Shown: positions 32,795 to 40,471 of the stretch, in pieces | Position numbering within the stretch: position 1 is the first letter of the stretch | Layout: every line of letters starts with the position of its first letter | DNA from: an uncultured Ignavibacteria bacterium | GTDB taxonomy: Bacteria > Bacteroidota > Ignavibacteria > Tepidaquicellales > Tepidaquicellaceae | Reading direction: 5' to 3' | Assembly (NCBI GenBank): GCA_937924675.1 | Contig: CALEVL010000041.1 | Coordinates: 1-42,109 of the forward strand | DNA: 42,109 nt | Translations under genes and position numbers: made by a program | The notes under the pieces: model-generated | Database searches by the model: none | Seen by the model: only the letters and a program-made list of their open reading frames with translations | Told to the model about the DNA's origin: nothing

Positions 32795-33133
32795 CTATCG
32801 GGCAATTACTTTGTAGGTCTTAAAATCTGATGTCATCGGTAATTCTTCTCCGTTTTCCTTTGCCTTTCTGATATCTTCAAACCCTCTCTTATGACCTTCG
32901 ATAAACTCTGCGGATTTTGTCCAATCCTTGAATGAATCTTCAGATTCCCAGTGACTAACGATTAGATAAATGTCACTCCCGTCAGAAGGTTTCAGCACCT
33001 CCATATTTTTGAAGCCGGGCATTTTGTCAATTGCACCTGCTCTTGAACCGAACAATTCTTCGAATCTTGGTTTGTAATGCTCTTTGCAGTTAATGTAGTT
33101 GATTGCAACAAAGTTCTTTTCTTCCTGACTCAT
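32795..33133 (-). CDS. Antibiotic-biosynthesis-monooxygenase (ABM) domain protein, IsdG/HmoB-like
   Basis: A 112-residue single-domain protein with the ferredoxin-like ABM fold: FVAINYINCKEHYKPRFEELF, then PGFKNMEVLKP, DIYLIVSHWESEDSFKDWTKS and EFIEGHKRGFEDI. The W-E-S-x-x-x-F-x-x-W-x-x-S-x-x-F-x-x-x-H pattern is that of heme-degrading or related monooxygenases of the IsdG/HmoB/YhgC group. The conserved His (EGHKRG) could be the heme ligand. Heme degradation is plausible but not proven by sequence alone. ATG 33133 is used (a TTG lies directly before it). It has its own promoter and terminator. Confidence 0.85.
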   Translation of the reverse strand: MSQEEKNFVAINYINCKEHYKPRFEELFGSRAGAIDKMPGFKNMEVLKPSDGSDIYLIVSHWESEDSFKDWTKSAEFIEGHKRGFEDIRKAKENGEELPMTSDFKTYKVIAR

Positions 33134-33159
33134 CAAGTAAAATTAATTTTATGAACTGA

Positions 33160-33190
33160 TCAAAATACTGCTTATAAAGACGAGGTTCAA
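33160..33190 (-). promoter_or_regulatory. Predicted promoter TTG-N20-TATTTTG
   Basis: On the minus strand TTG (33190-33188, within GTTTG), exactly 20 bp, then TATTTTGA (33167-33160). It lies 26 bp before the ATG of the ABM-fold gene. Confidence 0.6.
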
Positions 33191-33251
33191 ACATGAAATT
33201 GAAGACGTAAAGCACCCTCTTAAAATTGCAGCCAAATCAAAAGGTTAAACA

Positions 33252-33282
33252 TTGTTATTATAACATGGACAATCTAAATTGG
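33252..33282 (+). promoter_or_regulatory. Predicted promoter TTG-N20-TAAATTG that decides the next start
   Basis: TTG at 33252-33254, 20 bp and TAAATTGG at 33275-33282. The longest reading frame downstream opens with TTG at 33279, inside this -7 element, so that start cannot be used from this promoter. TTG 33309 fits instead. Confidence 0.58.
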
Positions 33283-33308
33283 CAACAATAATTTTCATCG
33301 CCAAAATA

Positions 33309-34940
33309 TTGAAACTCTTCATAACTACTCTGTTTCTTATCACTTTTATGACATCTGAAATTTTTCCTCAGATGCAAAGAGAATGGATTCAGAGATTTAA
33401 TGGTGCAGCAAACAGTTTCGACATTGCCTCCGGCATGCTAAACGTTCCGTCTGGCGGCGTTTTAGTCTATGGTTCTTCAGTTGGATTTGGTTCGCTTACA
33501 GATTTTGCATTGATGAGATACAGCAGTGAAGGAAATGAACTGTGGAAAGCAACATATAATGGAGAAGCAAATCAGTCTGACCAGATAAGTTCTGCGGCGC
33601 TTTCGGAAAGCTCGGATATCTTTGTTACAGGATTCATTACTTTGAATGATAACAACTCGGGATATGCTGTTGCAAAATTCCTTTCCAACGGAAGTCTGTC
33701 CTGGGTCAGAATTGCAGAAGAACCGGGCTACATTTCAGGTATGGGTGAGGCAATAACAGTCAGCTCATCAGGAAGGATAGTTTCCGCGGGACAGTTGAGA
33801 AATTCATCCGATGAATACAAGGTGATATTGATTTCATATTCTTCAGCAGGTACACTTATAAGCAAGTACATATTGAATTCACCCGGAAACAGTTTCTCAA
33901 TTTCAATGCAGCCGGGTGATGCAGGAAGTGTTTATCTTGCATACGAGAAAGCGGTGCAGAATTCGGGAAGTGATATAGCTGTTGCAAAATTTGACTCTTC
34001 TTTAAACTTGGTTTGGGAAATGACTTTCACAGGAGATGCAATTTCCTCATACGACCGACCATCTGAAATGAAATCAGATGAATCGGGAAATGTGTACATT
34101 TGCGGAAGCGTTATCAATACTGTCAGTTCTGCGGATTATTTTACAGCAAAGATCTCTGCATCGGGTAATGTCATCTGGGAATATGAATATGACGGTCAAT
34201 TTACGGACATATCTTCTTCAATAGCAGTTGACAATTCCGGCAACTCTTATATTACCGGCTTTAGCAGAAGTGGGGCTGCATTGGGTTCGGAGGATATTTT
34301 CACTATAAAGCTAAATGAATTAGGAATTCATGAATGGACTTCACGCTACAATGGAGAAGTAAATGGAATTGACGGAGGGAATACAGTCGCAGTCGATACT
34401 TCCGGAAATGTGTACGTTGGTGGATATTCAGACAAAGGTGATGTGAAAGTGACTTACATAACACTGAAGATTGACCGTGCCGGTAATTTATCCTGGTCAG
34501 ACAGATACTCTTTAACAATTGAGCCGGAGGATTTCATTTATTCAACTGTTATAGATAATGAGAATAGTGTTTATGTTACAGGGATCAGTTTGAGTGATAC
34601 AACTGACTATGATATTGCAACAATTAAATACTCGAACAGCGTTGGTATTGAAAGCACTCCGATCACAACTCCAAATTCGGCTGAGCTTTTTCAGAATTTT
34701 CCAAATCCCTTCAACCCGCAAACTAGTATCAGATACGAACTGAGGTCTGTAAGCTTCATTTCAATTATCATCAGTGATGTTAAAGGCAGACAGGTTGCTT
34801 CAATTGTAAACTCGAGACAGAATTCCGGAAGTCATGAGATTGAGTTTGCTCCCGAAGGACTCCCTAGTGGTATATATTTCTACACATTGTATTCTGATTG
34901 CATTCCGGTATCCAGCAAATCAATGGTCCTGCTGAAATAA
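33309..34940 (+). CDS. Secreted SBBP beta-propeller protein with T9SS sorting domain
   Basis: A 543-residue exported protein. TTG 33309 gives a standard signal peptide (KLFITTLFLITFMTSEIFPQ). Residues 25-450 are SBBP-type propeller repeats, each of the form FALMRYSSEGNELWKATYNG, then a D-x-x-x-x-A turn and a (V)Y(V/I)TG strand; about seven can be traced. The C-terminal 85 residues are the T9SS type A sorting domain: FQNFPNPFNPQTSIRYEL, ISDVKGRQV, GLPSGIYFYTL and KSMVLLK. It should cross the outer membrane by T9SS and stay at the surface or be released. Its ligand is unknown. It is the first of a cluster of such proteins. Confidence 0.88.
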   Translation: MKLFITTLFLITFMTSEIFPQMQREWIQRFNGAANSFDIASGMLNVPSGGVLVYGSSVGFGSLTDFALMRYSSEGNELWKATYNGEANQSDQISSAALSESSDIFVTGFITLNDNNSGYAVAKFLSNGSLSWVRIAEEPGYISGMGEAITVSSSGRIVSAGQLRNSSDEYKVILISYSSAGTLISKYILNSPGNSFSISMQPGDAGSVYLAYEKAVQNSGSDIAVAKFDSSLNLVWEMTFTGDAISSYDRPSEMKSDESGNVYICGSVINTVSSADYFTAKISASGNVIWEYEYDGQFTDISSSIAVDNSGNSYITGFSRSGAALGSEDIFTIKLNELGIHEWTSRYNGEVNGIDGGNTVAVDTSGNVYVGGYSDKGDVKVTYITLKIDRAGNLSWSDRYSLTIEPEDFIYSTVIDNENSVYVTGISLSDTTDYDIATIKYSNSVGIESTPITTPNSAELFQNFPNPFNPQTSIRYELRSVSFISIIISDVKGRQVASIVNSRQNSGSHEIEFAPEGLPSGIYFYTLYSDCIPVSSKSMVLLK

Positions 34941-34996
34941 GAATTAGTTTAGTATGTTCAGGATTCATTAGTCCAATGAGATATCAGTTTTTACTG

Positions 34997-35027
34997 TTTC
35001 AATTACAAGCATGTATTCATATTTTTG
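34997..35027 (+). promoter_or_regulatory. Predicted promoter TTT-N20-TATTTTTG
   Basis: TATTTTTG at 35020-35027 is an exact TAnnTTTG with TTT 20 bp upstream (34997-34999). An in-frame TTG at 35025 overlaps this element, which favours the GTG at 35043 as the real start of the next gene. Confidence 0.45.
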
Positions 35028-35042
35028 AACCAAATTTTGTTT

Positions 35043-36266
35043 GTGAGAAAAAGTCTGCTGCTCATAATGTCGTTTTCTATTTCAGTAATAGCAGAAGCCC
35101 AATGGACACAGCTCAACACGGGTGTGCAGGTTCAGCTAAAGTCAGTTTATTTCATAAATGTCAATACCGGATGGGCTTGCGGTTTGAATACTATCATCAA
35201 GACTACGAACGGCGGACTAAGCTGGCAGGCAACAGCACTTCCGGGATTTCATAAGTCAATGGATTTTAAAGATGAACTCACCGGGTATGTTTGCGGAGAA
35301 TATGGTAAAGTTCACAAAACAACAGATGCAGGAAACAACTGGTATTCACTGAACACCGGTTTCAATGTAACTTTGAATCAAATCAGGATAGCGGAAGACG
35401 GTTCTGTTATTATACCCGGAAACAGTTCAACTATTCTGCACTCTACTGATGGAGGAAATACATGGACAAATATTCTCAATATTCCTGCAATTGTTGATTT
35501 TTTCGCAGTGAAGTTACTTAACAGCAATTCATTTATCATCAGCGGAAATGAAAGTACGATTCTCAGAACTTCTAACTCAGGAGCAACATGGGAAAGCATT
35601 TCTATTGGAATGCCGAATCCGTTGTTTGTCGTTGATTTCTCGGGACAGTCAACGGGATGGGTAACAGGTTGTTGCGGAATGTTCATGAAGACAACCAATG
35701 CAGGCATCAGCTGGACTACAGATGATTATCTTACTCCCGGTTATACTTTGTACTCGATGCAGTTCTTCGGGCAATCTAAGGGATGGCTTGCCGGTGAAGC
35801 GGGATACATTTTGAGAACCACCAATGCGGGACTCAATTGGGATTCTCTGAATTCCAATACTCAACTTGACCTGTATTCACTACATTTCATTGATGAGAAC
35901 ACCGGATTTGTTAGCGGGTACAACGGCACAATCCTCAAGACTATAAACGGCGGCGGAGCGGGAACACCAATTGGTATCAACAATCAGACAACAAAGGCAG
36001 AGGATTTTCAACTTCAACAGAATTATCCGAATCCGTTCAATCCATCTACTAAGATCAGTTACGTTTTGAAAAGCCCAGGGTACATAAATTTGAGTGTGCA
36101 TGATATAAACGGCAGACTTATCTCAGAGCTTGTCAATGCAAAGCAGAGTTCAGGAAGTTATGAAACAGAATTTACAGCCGGCAATCTTCCCAGCGGTGTG
36201 TACTTCTATTCACTGTATGTTAACGTAAGACATATCTCGACTAAGAAGATGTTAATTTTGAAATGA
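35043..36266 (+). CDS. Secreted Ycf48/BNR-type beta-propeller with T9SS sorting domain
   Basis: A 407-residue exported protein. GTG 35043 yields the signal peptide (V/M)RKSLLLIMSFSISVIAEAQ. The body has repeats of the Ycf48/BNR kind, NTGWACGLNTIIKTTNGGLSW, with the recurring pattern TGWxxGxxGxxxxTxNxGxxW; about seven occur between residues 20 and 315. The end is a T9SS type A sorting domain: LQQNYPNPFNPSTKISYVL, VHDINGRLI, NLPSGVYFYSLY and KKMLILK. It is related in layout to the protein on the minus strand at 40472-41782. Function beyond surface exposure is unknown. Confidence 0.88.
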   Translation: MRKSLLLIMSFSISVIAEAQWTQLNTGVQVQLKSVYFINVNTGWACGLNTIIKTTNGGLSWQATALPGFHKSMDFKDELTGYVCGEYGKVHKTTDAGNNWYSLNTGFNVTLNQIRIAEDGSVIIPGNSSTILHSTDGGNTWTNILNIPAIVDFFAVKLLNSNSFIISGNESTILRTSNSGATWESISIGMPNPLFVVDFSGQSTGWVTGCCGMFMKTTNAGISWTTDDYLTPGYTLYSMQFFGQSKGWLAGEAGYILRTTNAGLNWDSLNSNTQLDLYSLHFIDENTGFVSGYNGTILKTINGGGAGTPIGINNQTTKAEDFQLQQNYPNPFNPSTKISYVLKSPGYINLSVHDINGRLISELVNAKQSSGSYETEFTAGNLPSGVYFYSLYVNVRHISTKKMLILK

Positions 36267-36371
36267 TCGGAGCTCTTACTTTGGAAATTCACAATAGAAA
36301 AAACTTGAACCGAAGTTTCTGAATTCTATTTCCTAAACTTCACAATATTATGAATCTGAAATCGCACAAAA

Positions 36372-37901
36372 TTGGACAATAAAGAAAAATTCATCGAAGA
36401 GATCAATTCGGGTTATGCTTTCAAAGGCGATTCAATTCTGCTTGGCGGTGCCATGCTGAATAACGAATGCCTGACAGGCATAAGTATCCGCTTGCCGCTA
36501 AAGACAATGAACCGTCACGGACTCATTGCCGGAGCGACAGGAACCGGAAAGACAAAGACACTGCAGGTAATTGCCGAAGGTCTTTCATCGGCAAGCGTTC
36601 CTGTTCTTATGATGGACATAAAAGGAGATTTGAGCGGCATTGCTATGCCGGGAGCATCAAACGAGAAGATAGATGAGAGAGCAAGTAAAATAGGTATAAC
36701 ATTTTCACCAAACGGATTTCCTGTTGAGTTTCTCTCAATATCCGATGAAAAGGGCGTACGTCTGAGGGCAACTGTTTCTGAATTCGGTCCGGTTCTTTTT
36801 TCGAAAATGCTTGAACTGAATGACACGCAGTCAGGAATAGTTTCACTTATATTCAAGTACTGTGACGACAATCAGATACCTTTGCTTGATTTGAAAGACT
36901 TCAAGAAAATGCTTCAGTACATTTCAGATGAAGGCAAGGATGAAATTGAGAAGAATTACGGAAAAATTTCAACTACATCAACAGGAACAATTCTGAGAAA
37001 AGTCATCGAACTCGAGCAGCAAAAGGCAGATCTGTTCTTTGGAGAAGTTTCTTTTGATGTGAATGATCTGATGAGAATTGACGAACAGGGTAGAGGAGTA
37101 ATATCAATGTTGCGGCTTACGGATATACAGAACAAGCCGAAATTGTTCTCAACATTCTTGTTGTGTCTTCTTGTTGAAATCTATAATACTTTTCCTGAAG
37201 AAGGTGACCTGGACAGGCCGAAGCTTGTGATATTTATTGACGAAGCACATCTGATGTTTAGTGAAGCATCCAAGGCGTTGCTTGATCAAATTGAAACTAT
37301 CATTAAACTGATCAGGTCAAAAGGTGTGGGAATATTTTTCTGCACACAAAATCCGACCGATATTCCCTCTTCTGTATTGAGCCAGCTTGGAATGAAAGTC
37401 CAGCATGCACTCAGGGCCTTTACGGCAAAGGACAGAAAGATGATCAAGCTTGTTGCTGAAAATTATCCGCTGTCAGATTACTATGATCTTGAAACGCTGC
37501 TCACATCTCTCGGCATTGGTGAAGCTGCCGTGACTGTTCTCAATGAGAAAGGAAATCCAACACCGCTAGCAGCAGCCTTGCTTTGTCCGCCGGCTTCTAG
37601 GATGGATGTTTTGTCGGGAGATGAGATCAATTCAATTAACGGAAGTTCTAAACTTGTACCGAGATATAATGAGTTGATTGACAGAGAAAGTGCTTATGAA
37701 ATTCTCAACAAGAAGCTTGAAGAAGCCGCAGCCAATAGTGAATCTGAAGAAAAGAATTCCGGAAGCAAGAAAGAAGAGAAAAGCACAGTGGAAAAAGTTC
37801 TAACAAGCAGTACCGCAAGATCCATAGGCAATACTGTAGTCAGAGAACTTACAAGGGGGCTGCTTGGAGTGCTTGGTATAAAGAGCAGACGGAGAACTTG
37901 A
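36372..37901 (+). CDS. HerA-like ATPase, DUF853 family
   Basis: A 509-residue P-loop ATPase. The N terminus has LPLKTMNRHGLIAGATGTGKT with Walker A at about residues 53-61. Walker B is LVIFIDEAHLMF at about residue 288, followed by a sensor region IRSKGVGIFFCTQNPTDIPS and RAFTAKDRK. This matches the DUF853 (YjgR-type) relatives of HerA and FtsK. The last 70 residues are charged and low-complexity with a basic end (KSRRRT). The role is unknown; HerA enzymes move DNA. The start is TTG 36372 with no strong ribosome site. It is the only cytosolic enzyme within a run of secreted proteins and has no NurA partner beside it. Confidence 0.88.
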   Translation: MDNKEKFIEEINSGYAFKGDSILLGGAMLNNECLTGISIRLPLKTMNRHGLIAGATGTGKTKTLQVIAEGLSSASVPVLMMDIKGDLSGIAMPGASNEKIDERASKIGITFSPNGFPVEFLSISDEKGVRLRATVSEFGPVLFSKMLELNDTQSGIVSLIFKYCDDNQIPLLDLKDFKKMLQYISDEGKDEIEKNYGKISTTSTGTILRKVIELEQQKADLFFGEVSFDVNDLMRIDEQGRGVISMLRLTDIQNKPKLFSTFLLCLLVEIYNTFPEEGDLDRPKLVIFIDEAHLMFSEASKALLDQIETIIKLIRSKGVGIFFCTQNPTDIPSSVLSQLGMKVQHALRAFTAKDRKMIKLVAENYPLSDYYDLETLLTSLGIGEAAVTVLNEKGNPTPLAAALLCPPASRMDVLSGDEINSINGSSKLVPRYNELIDRESAYEILNKKLEEAAANSESEEKNSGSKKEEKSTVEKVLTSSTARSIGNTVVRELTRGLLGVLGIKSRRRT

Positions 37902-38016
37902 ATTAGGAATTAAGAATTTTCGTCCACTCTGAGTCCCCTCTGAAATATTAAAATGAGATTGATAGCAAACAAAACGGGAGACTCAGCGAGGACGTTGAAA
38001 AAAAATAATAAATAAC

Positions 38017-38217
38017 ATGGAGGAGTTGCTGAAAAGTGTTTCAGAGAAAGCGGGCATAACAATGGATCAGGCAAAAGCTGCCGTATGTGCAGTGTCTGAC
38101 TACGTTAAGGATAAAATGCCGGTTGTTGGAGAACAGGTTGATGCTTTTCTCAAAGGTGAGAAGACGGAAAAGATTGCAGACATGGCGAAGAGTCTTAAAG
38201 ATAAGCTCGGCTTATAA
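38017..38217 (+). CDS. Small helical protein, 66 aa
   Basis: A soluble 66-residue helical protein: MEELLKSVSEKAGITMDQAK, then AVCAVSDYVKDKMP and VGEQVDAFLKGEKTEKIADM, ending LKDKLGL. The layout of an N-terminal helix, G-I-(T/S)-x-x-Q-A, K-x-P and a G-x(4)-L turn resembles the DUF2267/DUF2780-like small proteins found in many bacteria, but I cannot fix the family. ATG 38017 follows AATAAATAACATGG without a clear ribosome site. It lies 115 bp after the HerA-like gene. Confidence 0.65.
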   Translation: MEELLKSVSEKAGITMDQAKAAVCAVSDYVKDKMPVVGEQVDAFLKGEKTEKIADMAKSLKDKLGL

Positions 38218-38224
38218 CACATTG

Positions 38225-38272
38225 CACCAAGAAAAGAGAAATTAACTTTAAGCTTAAGTTTTACTTTTCTTT
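38225..38272 (+). terminator. AT-rich terminator-like hairpin
   Basis: AAGAAAAG and CTTTTCTT form an outer stem, and AACTTTAAGCTTAAGTT is a near-palindrome inside. It lies just after the small helical protein gene. It is poor in G and C, so termination is uncertain. Confidence 0.35.
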
Positions 38273-38486
38273 GCTCAAAGCTGGTCTTTCTGAATTTATT
38301 CGCACCCGTTCCGGAAATTCATAGATAGTATAATTAACGGATCCCTGATGAAAACATTTTGAGTACTTGAAATTTTGGTTTCATCTGTTTATGCTCGATT
38401 CAGAATGTATAACCCCAATTAGCAACTATTATATATTCCACTTATAAGTTTTTTTTAATAATTACTACAAAACCAAGGAGACAAAA

Positions 38487-40019
38487 ATGAAAAGACTTTT
38501 TCTTTTCTTTCTGCTTTGCATTGCAAACTACAGTCCGGCTCAATGGACTGAGCAAGTTTCAGGCGTGAACGTAATTCTATTCTCAGTTTCAGCTGTTGAC
38601 GACAATGTTGTTTGGGCTTGCGGAGGTTCAGGTACTGTTATCCGCACAAAGAACGCAGGCATTAACTGGATCACAACAGCAACGCCGAATATTGAAAGTG
38701 ATCTTTATACAATTCAGGGAATCGATGCGGCTTCCGCGCTTGTTGCCGGCTTTGACGGATTCCGTACATTTGCATACAAGACCATTGACAGCGGTGCTAC
38801 CTGGACTCAAATATTCAGCCAGATCGGCGGGTTTGTAGATGCCATAAAGCCATACAACGGATATTCCGGAAAGTACGCGCTTGTTGGTGATCCTGTTGAC
38901 GGCAGATGGACATACTTTACAAGCAATGACTACGGTTCAACCTGGGACTCCACAGGACTTTATAAAGCAGCTTCCCAGAGTGAAGCAGGATGGAATAATT
39001 CATGCTTCACGGCAGTTCCGGGATTGTCGTACTGGCATGGAACGAACAGCACAAAAGTCATACAAGGCACTTCAGGCGGTACATTCACAGACTTGCCGAC
39101 ACCGGGACTTACGGACAGCTATGCAATCTGGGGCAATGACAACAACAGACTCATGATCGGTGGTGCAACCGGTGTACTTTATTCAATCGATGGCGGAGCA
39201 ACCTGGAGCAATACAGGAGCCCCCGGTTCAGGTGATGTTGCAGGCATAATTGGCGGAGGTGCGACCTGGTATTATGTAAGAGGTGCTTCTGCTTATAGGT
39301 CATTTGATAACGGTACAACCTGGGCACCGGATTACACGGCTCCTTCAGGTATTTATTTCCATATGTCCCTTTCTCCAAGAGGAAGATGTCTCTGGGCTGT
39401 AAGAACCGGCGGTGGAATTTCAAGGTATTGCTTTGATTTTCCGCTTCCTGTTGAACTGTCGTCTTTCACATCAACAATTGCCGGAAGGAATGTTGACCTT
39501 AACTGGACAACAATTGCAGAATTTGACAATTCCGGATTTGATATTGAAAGATGGAGAGTTGCTGAAAATGTAAGTCCGGTTTGGCAAAAGGTTGGATTTG
39601 TAAAGGGCAACGGCAATACAACCGAAATGAAGAACTATTCATTCAGCGACAGAGGACTTGCAACCGACAAATATCAGTACAGACTCAAGCAGACCGACTA
39701 TAACGGCAATTACAATTATCATTATCTGTCCGGTGAAGTTGTAATCGGTGTTCCGGAAAAGTTTGCATTGTCGCAGAACTATCCGAATCCTTTCAATCCA
39801 TCAACGACAATCAACTTCGACTTGCCTGTATCAGGAAACATTGATTTGAGAGTTTATGATATGACAGGAAAAGAAGTGGCTATTGTTGTGAGCGAATTCA
39901 GAACAGCGGGATATCATACTGTAAACTTCAATGCAGCGAATCTGTCAAGCGGCGTATATATTTACAGATTGGTTTCAGGTTCAAATGTTGAAACTAAGAA
40001 GATGTCGCTTCTGAAGTAA
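38487..40019 (+). CDS. Secreted BNR-type beta-propeller protein with T9SS sorting domain
   Basis: A 510-residue exported protein. The signal peptide is MKRLFLFFLLCIANYSPAQ. Repeats of the BNR/Ycf48 kind, such as VVWACGGSGTVIRTKNAGINW and GGATWSNTG, fill residues 20-310. A linker domain begins LPVELSSFTSTIAGRNVDLN and is typical of Bacteroidota cell-surface proteins. The T9SS type A sorting domain closes the protein: LSQNYPNPFNPSTTINFDL, VYDMTGKEV, NLSSGVYIYRL and KKMSLLK. ATG 38487 follows CCAAGGAGACAAAA. The last 81 bp and the terminator recur 342 bp downstream. No promoter of the TTG-N20 type was found upstream. Confidence 0.9.
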   Translation: MKRLFLFFLLCIANYSPAQWTEQVSGVNVILFSVSAVDDNVVWACGGSGTVIRTKNAGINWITTATPNIESDLYTIQGIDAASALVAGFDGFRTFAYKTIDSGATWTQIFSQIGGFVDAIKPYNGYSGKYALVGDPVDGRWTYFTSNDYGSTWDSTGLYKAASQSEAGWNNSCFTAVPGLSYWHGTNSTKVIQGTSGGTFTDLPTPGLTDSYAIWGNDNNRLMIGGATGVLYSIDGGATWSNTGAPGSGDVAGIIGGGATWYYVRGASAYRSFDNGTTWAPDYTAPSGIYFHMSLSPRGRCLWAVRTGGGISRYCFDFPLPVELSSFTSTIAGRNVDLNWTTIAEFDNSGFDIERWRVAENVSPVWQKVGFVKGNGNTTEMKNYSFSDRGLATDKYQYRLKQTDYNGNYNYHYLSGEVVIGVPEKFALSQNYPNPFNPSTTINFDLPVSGNIDLRVYDMTGKEVAIVVSEFRTAGYHTVNFNAANLSSGVYIYRLVSGSNVETKKMSLLK

Positions 40020-40116
40020 GTGATAGTAATCTCCGAAAAAAATTGAGCCGGAAGATAAATTCTTTCGGCTCTTTTTTTATTTGAATTACTTTTTTGATGA
40101 TCGTCAAATACGGACA
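39939..40116 (+). repeat. Direct repeat, copy 1 (178 bp)
   Basis: It covers the last 27 codons of the T9SS protein gene, its stop, the terminator and 38 bp beyond. It matches 40281-40458 at a constant offset of 342 bp with five substitutions (copy 1 positions 40059, 40065, 40079, 40087, 40093) and no gap. All differences lie in or after the terminator loop; the coding part is identical. Confidence 0.95.
40045..40078 (+). terminator. Terminator of the T9SS protein gene (copy 1)
   Basis: GAGCCGGAAGA pairs with TCTTTCGGCTC (including one G-T pair), followed by seven T at 40072-40078. Confidence 0.92.
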
Positions 40117-40280
40117 CAGGGTATAGTTAGTTTTGATAAGTGCAGTTGATAAGGGTAAGCTGTTGCCTGCCCGCAGTCGGCTAAACATGTGCACTCTCTG
40201 CAGGCGGGGTCTCGCCCGCAGGAAAATTTGCATCAGGATCGGAGATATTGTAGATGCGGGCTAAGACCAACAGCGGCATA
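40117..40280. other. Spacer between the direct repeats with GC-rich palindromic words
   Basis: GCCTGCCCGCAG (40164) and CTGCAGGCGGG (40198) are imperfect inverted words, and GCGGG/CCCGC forms a 5-bp hairpin around 40203-40218. They resemble the short repeats in the foldback element at 24227-24834. Confidence 0.5.
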
Positions 40281-40361
40281 AATCTGTCAAGCGGCGTATA
40301 TATTTACAGATTGGTTTCAGGTTCAAATGTTGAAACTAAGAAGATGTCGCTTCTGAAGTAA
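40254..40361 (+). pseudogene. Duplicated sorting-domain tail, 35-codon open fragment
   Basis: Copy 2 of the repeat retains the frame of the sorting-domain end. An ATG at 40254 opens a 35-residue frame beginning MRAKTNSGINLSSGVYIYRL and ending KKMSLLK, with GGAG nine bases upstream. It has no signal peptide and lacks the NPFNP half, so it cannot be a normal T9SS cargo. The simplest reading is a truncated duplication; expression is not excluded. Confidence 0.6.
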
Positions 40362-40458
40362 GTGATAGTAATCTCCGAAAAAAATTGAGCCGGAAGATAA
40401 TTTCTTCCGGCTCTTTTTTTGTTTGAATGACTTTGTTGATGATCGTCAAATACGGACA
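40281..40458 (+). repeat. Direct repeat, copy 2 (178 bp)
   Basis: The second copy of 39939-40116. Its terminator stem differs by a T-to-C change that turns a G-T pair into G-C, so pairing is kept or improved. It ends 13 bp before the stop of the minus-strand T9SS protein gene. Confidence 0.95.
40387..40420 (+). terminator. Duplicated terminator (copy 2)
   Basis: GAGCCGGAAGA pairs with TCTTCCGGCTC, then seven T. It forms a second stop for plus-strand transcription before the convergent gene at 40472-41782. Confidence 0.9.
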
Positions 40459-40471
40459 ATGAAGATGATAC

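Noticed and set aside
40254..40361. Copy 2 fragment as a functional secreted mini-protein
   Set aside because: No signal peptide and no NPFNP half, and it is identical to the neighbouring gene end, so it is best read as a truncated duplication; kept as a pseudogene entry and finding.
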